Under the pieces are notes generated by a model, which was given only the letters and a program-made list of their open reading frames with translations, was not told where the DNA came from and did not search any database. The translations under genes were made by a program, and so were the position numbers. From assembly GCA_947629425.1 (NCBI GenBank), contig CANRDR010000010.1:1-19805 (forward strand): a stretch of 19,805 bases of DNA, given 5' to 3'. This DNA is from an uncultured Bacilli bacterium (GTDB lineage Bacteria; Bacillota_I; Bacilli_A; RF39; UBA660). Shown piece by piece: positions 15,134 through 19,805 of this stretch (positions within the stretch are counted from its first letter, which is position 1; every line of letters begins with the position of its first letter).

Positions 15134-15289
15134 GTGGCGTATTTTAAAGAAATAGTTACTAAAGCAGTAATTGGTAAAGGTAAAAAAACAACTAATTTAA
15201 ATCATGTTGTTGAAACTGATAATAATATAAATACTGTTTTAGGTTGTTGGGTAATCAACCATGTAATTAACTTTAGTGATAAAATTTGA
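15134..15289 (+). CDS. cotE: cotE 5' part: N-terminal 42 residues of spore outer-coat protein CotE, interrupted
   Basis: CotE is the mother-cell protein that directs assembly of the outer spore coat. This fragment starts at GTG 15134 with GAGGAG seven bases upstream. An ATG further upstream at 15083 has no ribosome-binding site and would add residues absent from the family. The encoded AYFKEIVTKAVIGKGKK and TVLGCWVINH match, from memory, Bacillus CotE (EYREIITKAVVAKGRK; ILGGWVINH). After His43 the similarity stops abruptly and nine unrelated codons lead to a TGA at 15287-15289. The cut falls in the most conserved stretch of CotE. The rest of the gene is at 18949-19356; joining at the shared CATG restores a 177-residue protein (Bacillus CotE is about 181). 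As it stands, this copy yields only a 51-residue truncated product. Confidence 0.9.
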   Translation: MAYFKEIVTKAVIGKGKKTTNLNHVVETDNNINTVLGCWVINHVINFSDKI

Positions 15290-15290
15290 C
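15236..15290. other. attL: left junction of the cotE element
   Basis: The cotE side and the element side meet at CATG (15260-15263), which is also present at 18949-18952. On the element side, TAGTG (15274-15278) followed by ATAAAATT has an inverted counterpart at attR. Counting outward from the dinucleotide CA (15260-15261), the two element arms agree at 15 of the first 25 positions, including TAGTG and TAAA at identical distances. Confidence 0.75.
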
Positions 15291-15314
15291 ATATTTTTAG
15301 GAATGTGGTAGTAT
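15286..15314 (+). promoter_or_regulatory. Vegetative-type promoter at the left end of the element
   Basis: A perfect TTGACA (15286-15291), a 17-base spacer and TAGTAT (15309-15314) with an extended -10 TGG. The -35 overlaps the TGA that ends the cotE fragment and adjoins the left attachment arm. It points to the sigma genes. Confidence 0.65.
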
Positions 15315-15325
15315 TATTTTCATAA

Positions 15326-15350
15326 CTTTTAAGTTTTTAAAAATTAAAAG
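15326..15350 (+). promoter_or_regulatory. Leader hairpin directly before the ribosome-binding site of the first sigma gene
   Basis: CTTTTAA-G-TTTTT pairs with AAAAA-TTAAAAG (12 pairs with one bulged G). The 3' strand runs directly into GGGG of the ribosome-binding site AAAAGGGGG (15346-15354), 7 bases before the ATG at 15362. It may modulate translation. Confidence 0.4.
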
Positions 15351-15361
15351 GGGGAAAAATT

Positions 15362-16285
15362 ATGGCAAGAAAAAAAGCAAAAAATATAACAAATGATTAT
15401 GTTATAAATGATTATAGATCACGTTTTCCAGTTTTAAAAGAAGAGGAAGAAAAAAGATTATTAATAGAATATAAAATAAATAATAATACTAATGCTAGAG
15501 AAATATTATTTAATAGTAATATTGGACTTGTACTAGATATATATCAGAAAAAATTTGTAACACATTACAAATATAGAGATGATTTAATACAAGAAGGATT
15601 AATTGGGTTGTCTAAATGTTTAGAAAAATTTGACCTTAAAAGAGAATGTAGATTAAGTACATATGCTACTAAATATATAACAGGTTATATGAAAAGATTT
15701 TTAGAGCAAAAAACATCATTAATTAAAGTTTCTACTGCAAAGACAGGTAAAGTATTTAAATTAAAAAAAGCAAGAAGTAACTTACTTAAAGAACTTGAAT
15801 ATGAACCTTCTATAGAAGAATTAAGTATAGAAACTAATATACCAATTAATGAAGTAATAGAATTATACCCATATATTGATTTACCTATTTCTTTAAATGC
15901 AGAAATAAGTACATCTAAAAGAAAAGATCAATTAATACAAATGTTAAAAGAAGACGAAAGTTGTATTCCAGAAAATATTATTATTAAACAAGAACAAAAT
16001 AAGGAATTATATAAAATATTAGATAAATTACCAGATTTTGAAAGACATTTAGTTTCTATAAAATTCGGTTTTTATGATGGATATCCTCATACTCTTAAAG
16101 AAACTAGAGATATATTATATAAATTAAATATTATTAATCATTTATGTACAGTTGAAAATTTAAGACAACATTATGATAAAATATGTAATGCTTTAAATTG
16201 TAATAAAATAAGAAATAAATTAGGATATGAAAATTTAAAACAAGAACCTGATACTAATAATTTAAGAAAAAAACTAATTAAATAG
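15362..16285 (+). CDS. Sigma-70-family sigma factor, element-encoded (first paralog)
   Basis: A 307-residue protein with sigma regions 2, 3 and 4 and no region 1.1. Region 2 (about 50-125) reads NSNIGLVLDIYQKKF, DDLIQEGLIGLSKCLEKFD and LSTYATKYITGYMKRFL, covering core binding (2.1-2.2) and the -10 melting and recognition helices (2.3-2.4). Region 3 (about 148-190) has YEPSIEELSIETNIPINEVIEL. Region 4 (about 220-285) has ILDKLPDFERHLVSIKFGFYDG and then TLKETRDILYKLNIINHLCTVENLRQHYDKI. The usual GxTRERVRQIE turn is separated from the preceding helix by about six extra residues, so -35 recognition may differ from housekeeping sigma. A strong AAAGGGGG ribosome-binding site precedes it. A close paralog follows 14 bases later. 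It lies inside the cotE element and probably serves that element's genes, which is inferred from location. Confidence 0.88.
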   Translation: MARKKAKNITNDYVINDYRSRFPVLKEEEEKRLLIEYKINNNTNAREILFNSNIGLVLDIYQKKFVTHYKYRDDLIQEGLIGLSKCLEKFDLKRECRLSTYATKYITGYMKRFLEQKTSLIKVSTAKTGKVFKLKKARSNLLKELEYEPSIEELSIETNIPINEVIELYPYIDLPISLNAEISTSKRKDQLIQMLKEDESCIPENIIIKQEQNKELYKILDKLPDFERHLVSIKFGFYDGYPHTLKETRDILYKLNIINHLCTVENLRQHYDKICNALNCNKIRNKLGYENLKQEPDTNNLRKKLIK

Positions 16286-16299
16286 ATAGAGATGATTTT

Positions 16300-17181
16300 A
16301 TGATTGATAAATCTAATAACAAAAAATTTGATTTAGAAAAATTGTTAAAAGAACGCGATGAAAAAACTTTAGTTTTAAGGTTTAGAAATTTTGTATATAG
16401 AATATATATTGATAATTTTTCAAACTATTCTGATATAAGTGATGATTTAATACAAGAAGGTATGATTGGTTTAATTAAAGCGATTAGATATTATGATATA
16501 GAAAAAGATACAAAATTTACTACTTATGCTTATAAATGTATATTATTGCAAATGAGTAGATTTGCAAAAAAACAAAGAGCAATAAGACTACCAAATAATT
16601 TAGTAAATATAATAAAAATAGCTGAATCAAGTAAATGGGAATTTTTTAAAAAATATGAACGTTTTCCATCTTTAGAAGAGCTATCACAAATTACTAATAT
16701 TTCACTAGATAAAATAAATGAAGCTAGTTTATATGAAAAAAGCCTTTTAAGTTTAGAATTTAATAAAAATGATGAACTAGATCCATATTTATTAGAAGAT
16801 ACTGTTAAAGATGAAACAATTAATGTAGAAGATGATTATATAGAAAAAGATACAACTAATAATATTAATATTAAATTATATAAACTAATAAATTTATTAC
16901 CAAAAAAATATAAGGTTTTTTTACTTATAAGATTTGGTTTTTACGATAATAATAAACATAGTTTAGATGAAACTGCTAATATTTTATATAAACTTAAAAT
17001 AACAGATACTATTTTAACAAGAGAAAGATTAAGACAATATGAAAAAAGAATATTAAATGCTTTTAGAGATCAAAATGTTTTAAATTATTTAGATAATGAA
17101 CGAAAAACAAATATTGAATATACTAGTATTAATAGTAATTTAAGAAAGATTCTAATAAATAGTTTAGAAGAAGAAAATTAA
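16300..17181 (+). CDS. Sigma-70-family sigma factor, element-encoded (second paralog)
   Basis: 293 residues, homologous along its length to the preceding gene, so the pair arose by tandem duplication and diverged. Region 2 has LRFRNFVYRIYIDNF, DDLIQEGMIGLIKAIRYYDIEKDTKF and TTYAYKCILLQMSRFAKKQ. Region 3 has YERFPSLEELSQITNISLDKI. Region 4 has LINLLPKKYKVFLLIRFGFYDN and SLDETANILYKLKITDTILTRERLRQYEKRI, with the same roughly six-residue insertion within the helix-turn-helix as its paralog. The middle (about 165-190) is acidic. The ribosome-binding site is weak (GAGATGA), suggesting translation from the upstream message. A terminator overlaps its end, separating it from the recombinase, which therefore needs its own promoter; one of these sigma factors is an obvious candidate to read it. 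Confidence 0.88.
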   Translation: MIDKSNNKKFDLEKLLKERDEKTLVLRFRNFVYRIYIDNFSNYSDISDDLIQEGMIGLIKAIRYYDIEKDTKFTTYAYKCILLQMSRFAKKQRAIRLPNNLVNIIKIAESSKWEFFKKYERFPSLEELSQITNISLDKINEASLYEKSLLSLEFNKNDELDPYLLEDTVKDETINVEDDYIEKDTTNNINIKLYKLINLLPKKYKVFLLIRFGFYDNNKHSLDETANILYKLKITDTILTRERLRQYEKRILNAFRDQNVLNYLDNERKTNIEYTSINSNLRKILINSLEEEN

Positions 17182-17195
17182 ATCTTCTTTTTTTG
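17168..17195 (+). terminator. Terminator of the sigma-gene pair
   Basis: AAGAAGA (17168-17174) pairs with TCTTCTT (17183-17189), with an 8-base loop containing the stop, followed by seven further Ts. Confidence 0.65.
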
Positions 17196-17228
17196 TTATA
17201 TATTTTTATATTTTTAATATTATTTTAT

Positions 17229-17300
17229 TAGTGATAGTCTGAAAAAAATTTCTATTTTCATGACTATGTGTGCCTTGAACGAAGTGAAAGGAATGTATGG
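17229..17300 (+). other. Structured, locally GC-richer region upstream of the recombinase
   Basis: ATAGTC-TGAAAA (17234-17245) pairs with TTTTCA-T-GACTAT (17255-17267), 12 pairs with one bulge. A short CCTT/AAGG hairpin (17273-17276 / 17288-17291) with an 11-base loop follows. The stretch GTGTGCCTTGAACGAAGTGA is markedly richer in G/C than anything nearby and encodes no ORF. TTAGTGATA at 17229-17237 repeats the left attachment-arm sequence. It could be a leader RNA or an operator; no known RNA family was recognised. Confidence 0.4.
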
Positions 17301-17305
17301 TTAAT

Positions 17306-17404
17306 ATGAAAAAAATAAATATAATTGAATATTATAGCAATATAAATATAGAAGAGTTATTAATAGAAGATTTAAAAAGTTTTATAAGGAATTATAATGA
17401 ATAA
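17306..17404 (+). CDS. Possible 32-residue protein overlapping the recombinase start
   Basis: ATG at 17306 opens a frame encoding MKKINIIEYYSNINIEELL and ending FIRNYNE at TAA 17402-17404, eight bases into the recombinase gene. It is acidic and probably helical. Its upstream AAAGGA is 13 bases from the ATG, a poor spacing. Short genes coupled to serine recombinases can encode directionality factors (SPbeta SprB is a small example), but nothing in the sequence shows this. It may only be leader sequence. Confidence 0.3.
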   Translation: MKKINIIEYYSNINIEELLIEDLKSFIRNYNE

Positions 17405-18926
17405 TATATTAAGTATTTATAAACCTAATGAAATTGCAAAATATATAAGATTATCTTTATCGGATGATAATATTAATGAAAGTGAAAGTATAATAAATCA
17501 AAGAAAAATAATAAATGAATTTATAGAAAAAAATGGTAATGAATACACGAAAACAAAAGAATTTATAGATGATGGTATTAGTGGTACTAACTTTAATAGA
17601 CCAGGATGGATTAATTTATTAAATAATATAGAAAATAATAATATTAAAGTAGTAATAACTAAAAATTTATCTAGATTAGGAAGAAGTAATTATGAATGCA
17701 GTTATTATTTAGATTATTATTTTAAAGAAAAAAATATTAGATATATTGCAATACAAGAAGGTATAGATACAAAAATTGAAGAAAATTCTAATAATGATTA
17801 TGCTGCTTTAAATAATTTTATAAATGAAAAATATTCTAAAGATTTATCTAAAAATATAAGAAAAGTATATAAAATAAAACAAAAATCTGGAGAATATATG
17901 GGAAGTATACCTTTATATGGTTATATTAAAGATAAAAATGATAAACATAAACTTATAGTAGACCCTTATGCTGCTAATATAGTAAAAAAAATATTTAATC
18001 TATATTTAAAATATAATTCACAAAATAAAATAAAAGAAATACTTTATAAAGAAAAAGTATTAATACCAGAAGTTTATAAAAAAACAAAAAGAGGTTTAAA
18101 AGTTAAAGATATATATAATTGGAATATAAGAACTATAAAAAATATACTTACTAATGAAATGTATATAGGTAATATGGTACAAAATGTACATAGTAAAAAA
18201 AGTTTTAGAGAAAAAAAATTAATTAAAAATAATAAAGAAGATTGGATTATAATAAATAATACTCATGAAGCCATAATAGATAAAAATACATTTAATAAAG
18301 TAAATAGATTATTAGATATAAATTATAAATCATCTAAAAAAGATACATATTTATTAAGTGGTTTATTATATTGTAAAGATTGTTTATCTAAATTAGGTAT
18401 AAATAAACTTAATAAGGGTAAATATACATATTTATATACTATATGTAATAATTATAAAAAGAATAATTTATGTAAAAGTCATTCTAATAATTATATAGTT
18501 TTAGAAAAAACTATATTAGATAATATATTAAATAAAATTAGTAATTATATAGATAAATTAGATTATTTAAATATATATAACTCTATAGAAAAAAAAGACA
18601 ATATAAAAATATTAGAAGAATTAAATATAAATTTAAAAGAAATAGATATTAAATTAGAAAAAATATATTTAGATAGATTAGATGATATTATATCTTTAAA
18701 TACATATAAAGAGTTAAAAAAAGAATTATTATATAAAAAAGAATATATAAATAATAATATAAAAGATTTAAGTAAAGATAAAGAAATAGATATAAATAAA
18801 ATAAAAGATGATTATAAAATATATTTTAATAATAATATAAGAAATTTTATTGTTAAAATAATAGATAAAATATATATAGATAATTTACATAATGTTAGTA
18901 TTTATTATAAAGTAAATATTTTTTAA
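17397..18926 (+). CDS. Large serine recombinase, SpoIVCA/skin-recombinase type
   Basis: A 509-residue site-specific recombinase expected to excise, and originally insert, the element at cotE. N-terminal resolvase domain (about 12-165): YIRLS with catalytic Ser20, SESIINQRKIINEF, DDGISGTNFNRPGW, and KNLSRLGRSNYE with active-site arginines. The recombinase domain follows (about 175-265): GSIPLYGY, DPYAANIVKKIFNLY, WNIRTIKNILTNEMYIGNM. Next is a zinc ribbon (Cys326 and Cys329 in LLYCKDC, later Cys in TICNN and NLCKSH), then a Lys/Ile-rich coiled coil. The size matches B. subtilis SpoIVCA (about 500). The ATG at 17397 follows AAGGA. The stop is 22 bases from the attachment core, the usual int-attP layout. 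All catalytic residues are present, so it should be active. Confidence 0.93.
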   Translation: MNNILSIYKPNEIAKYIRLSLSDDNINESESIINQRKIINEFIEKNGNEYTKTKEFIDDGISGTNFNRPGWINLLNNIENNNIKVVITKNLSRLGRSNYECSYYLDYYFKEKNIRYIAIQEGIDTKIEENSNNDYAALNNFINEKYSKDLSKNIRKVYKIKQKSGEYMGSIPLYGYIKDKNDKHKLIVDPYAANIVKKIFNLYLKYNSQNKIKEILYKEKVLIPEVYKKTKRGLKVKDIYNWNIRTIKNILTNEMYIGNMVQNVHSKKSFREKKLIKNNKEDWIIINNTHEAIIDKNTFNKVNRLLDINYKSSKKDTYLLSGLLYCKDCLSKLGINKLNKGKYTYLYTICNNYKKNNLCKSHSNNYIVLEKTILDNILNKISNYIDKLDYLNIYNSIEKKDNIKILEELNINLKEIDIKLEKIYLDRLDDIISLNTYKELKKELLYKKEYINNNIKDLSKDKEIDINKIKDDYKIYFNNNIRNFIVKIIDKIYIDNLHNVSIYYKVNIF

Positions 18927-18976
18927 TTTAACACTATTAACAATGAGACATGCGTTTAATGGTGTAAACAATGGTG
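18922..18976. other. attR: right junction of the cotE element
   Basis: The core CATG (18949-18952) is followed by cotE sequence (GCGTTTAATGG). On the element side, AATTTAACACTATTAA (18926-18941) is the inverted counterpart of the left arm. The dyad centre calculated from CACTA/TAGTG falls between C and A of the core (18949/18950). Confidence 0.75.
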
Positions 18977-19356
18977 GAAAAGTTTTATTAAATGGGTCTT
19001 ATGATATTAATATTTGGTATTCATATGATAATAATACTAAAACTAATGTGTTAGTTAGAAGATTTAATTATCAAGATGTTATGAATGTTAAAATAAAAGA
19101 AAACGGTGAATTTTCTAATACAAGTGAAATAATTGTTAGATCATTAAATCAACCATCCGTTACTGATGTATCTGTTGAAGGAACTAAAATTAATTTATCT
19201 GTTCATAAAGAAATGGGAGTTGAAATAGTAGGGGATACTAAGGTTAGAGTAAGTGTTGAAGATGATTTTGAAGATTATGAAGAGATAGTTGATGAAGAAG
19301 AAATTAAAGAAAGTAACGATGAAATAGATAATGTTAATGATGATTATATAAAATAA
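18949..19356 (+). CDS. cotE: cotE 3' part: C-terminal 135 residues of CotE, interrupted
   Basis: From CAT at 18949 the frame encodes HAFNGVNNGGKVLLNGSYD then INIWYSYDNNTKTNVL, matching the Bacillus CotE stretch GKTVEIEGYYDINVWYSY-DNTKTEV (from memory). It continues with a beta-rich body (LNQPSVTDVSVEGTKINL, EMGVEIVGDTKVRVSVEDD) and the Asp/Glu-rich C-terminal tail typical of CotE. An ATG at 18943 opens this frame two codons inside the element but has no ribosome-binding site, so the fragment is probably not translated by itself. Fused to 15134-15259 it gives a full-length protein: IN (codons 41-42) then HAFNG. No mutation is seen in either half, which argues for continued selection. A terminator follows the stop. 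Confidence 0.92.
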   Translation, partial: HAFNGVNNGGKVLLNGSYDINIWYSYDNNTKTNVLVRRFNYQDVMNVKIKENGEFSNTSEIIVRSLNQPSVTDVSVEGTKINLSVHKEMGVEIVGDTKVRVSVEDDFEDYEEIVDEEEIKESNDEIDNVNDDYIK

Positions 19357-19358
19357 TG

Positions 19359-19378
19359 CCCTTTAAATAGGGTTTTTT
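19359..19378 (+). terminator. Terminator of cotE
   Basis: CCCT (19359-19362) pairs with AGGG (19369-19372), loop TTTAAA-like, followed by six Ts. A short stem, but the only GC-rich one nearby. Confidence 0.6.
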
Positions 19379-19482
19379 AATATAATTTTAAAATAAAAAA
19401 AATTTAAATGTTTGACACCAACTGACACGATTTTTGAAATTATTGTGTTAATTTAACTAATATAAGTGTAAAAAAAATACTT

Positions 19483-19501
19483 TCCTAGAAGTCTAGGAGG
19501 G
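19483..19501 (+). promoter_or_regulatory. Hairpin masking a strong ribosome-binding site
   Basis: TCCTAG (19483-19488) pairs with CTAGGA (19493-19498), loop AAGT. The 3' arm is part of the ribosome-binding site AGGAGGG (19495-19501), 5 bases before the ATG at 19507. Confidence 0.5.
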
Positions 19502-19506
19502 TAACT

Positions 19507-19584
19507 ATGAAGTAAATTAGTTTATGATTATTAGTAATTGTTCTATTATTTAGTATTATCATTTATTTATTGTTAAGTAGATAA
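19507..19584 (+). pseudogene. Stop-interrupted hydrophobic mini-ORF
   Basis: ATG AAG is followed at once by TAA, and a TGA occurs at codon 7. Ignoring those two stops, the frame gives a single hydrophobic helix, LLVIVLLLFSIIIYLLLSR, ending in TAA at 19582-19584. The excellent ribosome-binding site makes a decayed gene for a roughly 25-residue membrane peptide plausible, for example a type I toxin-like or other small peptide. Reading TGA as Trp would not rescue it because of the TAA. Confidence 0.35.
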
Positions 19585-19655
19585 ATGATTAAAAAATAAC
19601 ATCTAAGATACATCATAATTATAAACCACTTAGTTTATATCATAAATATTTATAC

Positions 19656-19684
19656 TTGTAAAGAACTAAATTATAAAGTATAAT
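19656..19684 (+). promoter_or_regulatory. Vegetative promoter of the terminal RNA candidate
   Basis: TTGTAA (19656-19661), a 17-base spacer and TATAAT (19679-19684). The predicted start at about 19691 lies just before a GAGTA/TACTC hairpin. Confidence 0.6.
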
Positions 19685-19690
19685 GTAAAT

Positions 19691-19805
19691 AGAGTAAAAA
19701 AGTACTCAAAAAAAAATTATATACGAAAAATTGAATTATATAACCAATCTCCTTCAGAAGAACATTTGTTCGCTGGGGGGGGTTATACTTATATAATTTT
19801 TTTAT
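19691..19805 (+). ncRNA. Candidate rod-shaped small RNA or structured leader
   Basis: Downstream of a good promoter the transcript would fold as GAGTA/TACTC (19692-19707), then a 14-bp stem AAAAAAATTATATA (19710-19723) / TATATAATTTTTTT (19790-19803). Nested inside are TATAACC/GGTTATA (19739-19745 / 19781-19787), CTCC/GGGG (19749-19752 / 19776-19779), CAG/CTG and GAAC-ATTT-GTTC. The 3' strand ends in a T run, so the rod would act as its own terminator. AATTATATA occurs twice on the 5' side (19715-19723, 19734-19742), so alternative pairings are possible. No ORF is present. I do not recognise an RNA family; it is too short for a typical 6S RNA and lacks the SRP RNA loop. The window ends here, so a leader of a downstream gene cannot be excluded. 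Confidence 0.45.
19760..19771. promoter_or_regulatory. LexA/DinR-box-like palindrome
   Basis: GAAC-ATTT-GTTC, with flanks A...G, fits the Firmicute SOS-box pattern CGAACn4GTTCG except for the first base. It also forms the apical hairpin of the RNA candidate, so the palindrome may be an RNA feature instead of an operator. Confidence 0.3.

Larger units (their letters stand above)
15260..18948 (+). mobile_element. 3,689-bp skin-like intervening element inserted in cotE
   Basis: The element is bounded by the two CATG cores and contains, all on the plus strand, two sigma-70-type genes, a structured intergenic region with a 32-residue ORF, and a large serine recombinase whose stop lies 22 bases from the right core. 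No phage structural, replication or transfer genes are present. Precise removal leaves AATCAAC-CATGCG and fuses the cotE halves in frame. Small recombinase-bearing elements that split sporulation genes and leave in the mother cell are known from sigK (skin) and several other genes; I know of none described in cotE. Excision during sporulation is inferred. The alternative is an ordinary integrative element that has disabled cotE. Confidence 0.88.
19379..19655. other. Intergenic stretch without an intact gene
   Basis: It holds TTGACACC and TGACACG as a direct repeat of TGACAC with a 10-base period (19413-19418 and 19423-19428), a possible operator or -35. It also holds a weak promoter-like pair (TTGAAA 19434-19439, TAATAT 19458-19463), the hairpin-masked ribosome-binding site and broken mini-ORF listed separately, and otherwise featureless AT-rich DNA from 19585 to 19655. 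Confidence 0.5.

Noticed and set aside
15362..17181. The sigma pair as an old host locus beside cotE and not element cargo
   Set aside because: Both genes lie between the two matched attachment cores, and cotE is continuous only when they are removed.
17292..17299. CATACATT on the minus strand as a SigE -10
   Set aside because: It points away from the recombinase and a matching -35 would need a 17-base spacer, too long for SigE.
18943..18948. ATG 18943 as the start of an independent 137-residue gene
   Set aside because: No ribosome-binding site; the ATG belongs to the attachment arm, and CotE similarity continues only from 18949.
19507..19584. Reading TGA as tryptophan to rescue the mini-ORF
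   Set aside because: Several certain genes here end in TGA, including overlapping ATGA junctions, and a TAA also interrupts the mini-ORF.
1..19805. CRISPR array, tRNA or rRNA genes
   Set aside because: No regularly spaced repeats and no tRNA- or rRNA-like sequences were seen on either strand.

Overview
The window comes from a very AT-rich, low-GC Gram-positive chromosome. TGA is used as a stop (rlmN, rsgA and thyA all end in TGA), so this is the standard bacterial code and not the Mycoplasma code. A PASTA-domain penicillin-binding protein, a PASTA-domain Ser/Thr kinase, a YjcZ-type small spore protein and the spore-coat morphogen CotE point to a spore-forming member of the class Bacilli, probably an uncultured, host-associated lineage. 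The lineage is an inference from gene content and base composition.

Layout: (1) 1-2218: the 3' part of a class B PBP and a short membrane-anchored protein of unknown function. (2) 2229-5353: a TasA-like secreted protein and Lon protease, each with its own clear vegetative promoter and terminator. (3) 5383-5694: a 35-residue membrane peptide and a convergent YjcZ-family gene sharing one bidirectional terminator. (4) 5788-10815: the operon rlmN-prpC-prkC-rsgA-rpe, in the same order as in Bacillus but without the thiN that follows there. (5) 10795-12003: a frameshifted gene of unknown function lying between the complete 3' end of a HIT-family gene and a decayed second copy of that 3' end. (6) 12287-14095: the HIT gene, divergent from a thyA-folA pair that supplies dTMP and recycles dihydrofolate; the ThyA is unusually large. 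(7) 14145-15043: a BRO-N/DinD-like gene.

The most notable feature is at 15134-19356. The outer-coat gene cotE is split in two. Its first 42 codons (15134-15259) and its last 135 codons (18949-19353) are separated by a 3,689-bp element carrying two tandem sigma-70-type paralogs and a large serine recombinase of the SpoIVCA (skin recombinase) type. Both ends share CATG. Joining the halves there rebuilds, in frame, a 177-residue CotE with the conserved GxWVINH...DINxWYSY core and acidic tail. The internal flanks of the two junctions form an inverted repeat whose dyad centre falls on the dinucleotide CA inside the shared CATG, as expected for serine-integrase attachment sites. The arrangement resembles the sigK skin element of Bacillus, but in a different spore gene and with its own sigma factors. 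Developmental excision is an inference; the split and its exact in-frame repair are read from the sequence.

After cotE there are about 425 bases with no intact gene. They hold a strong ribosome-binding site in a hairpin followed by a stop-interrupted hydrophobic mini-ORF, then a well-formed promoter and a rod-like, terminator-ended RNA candidate whose apical hairpin is also a LexA-type palindrome.
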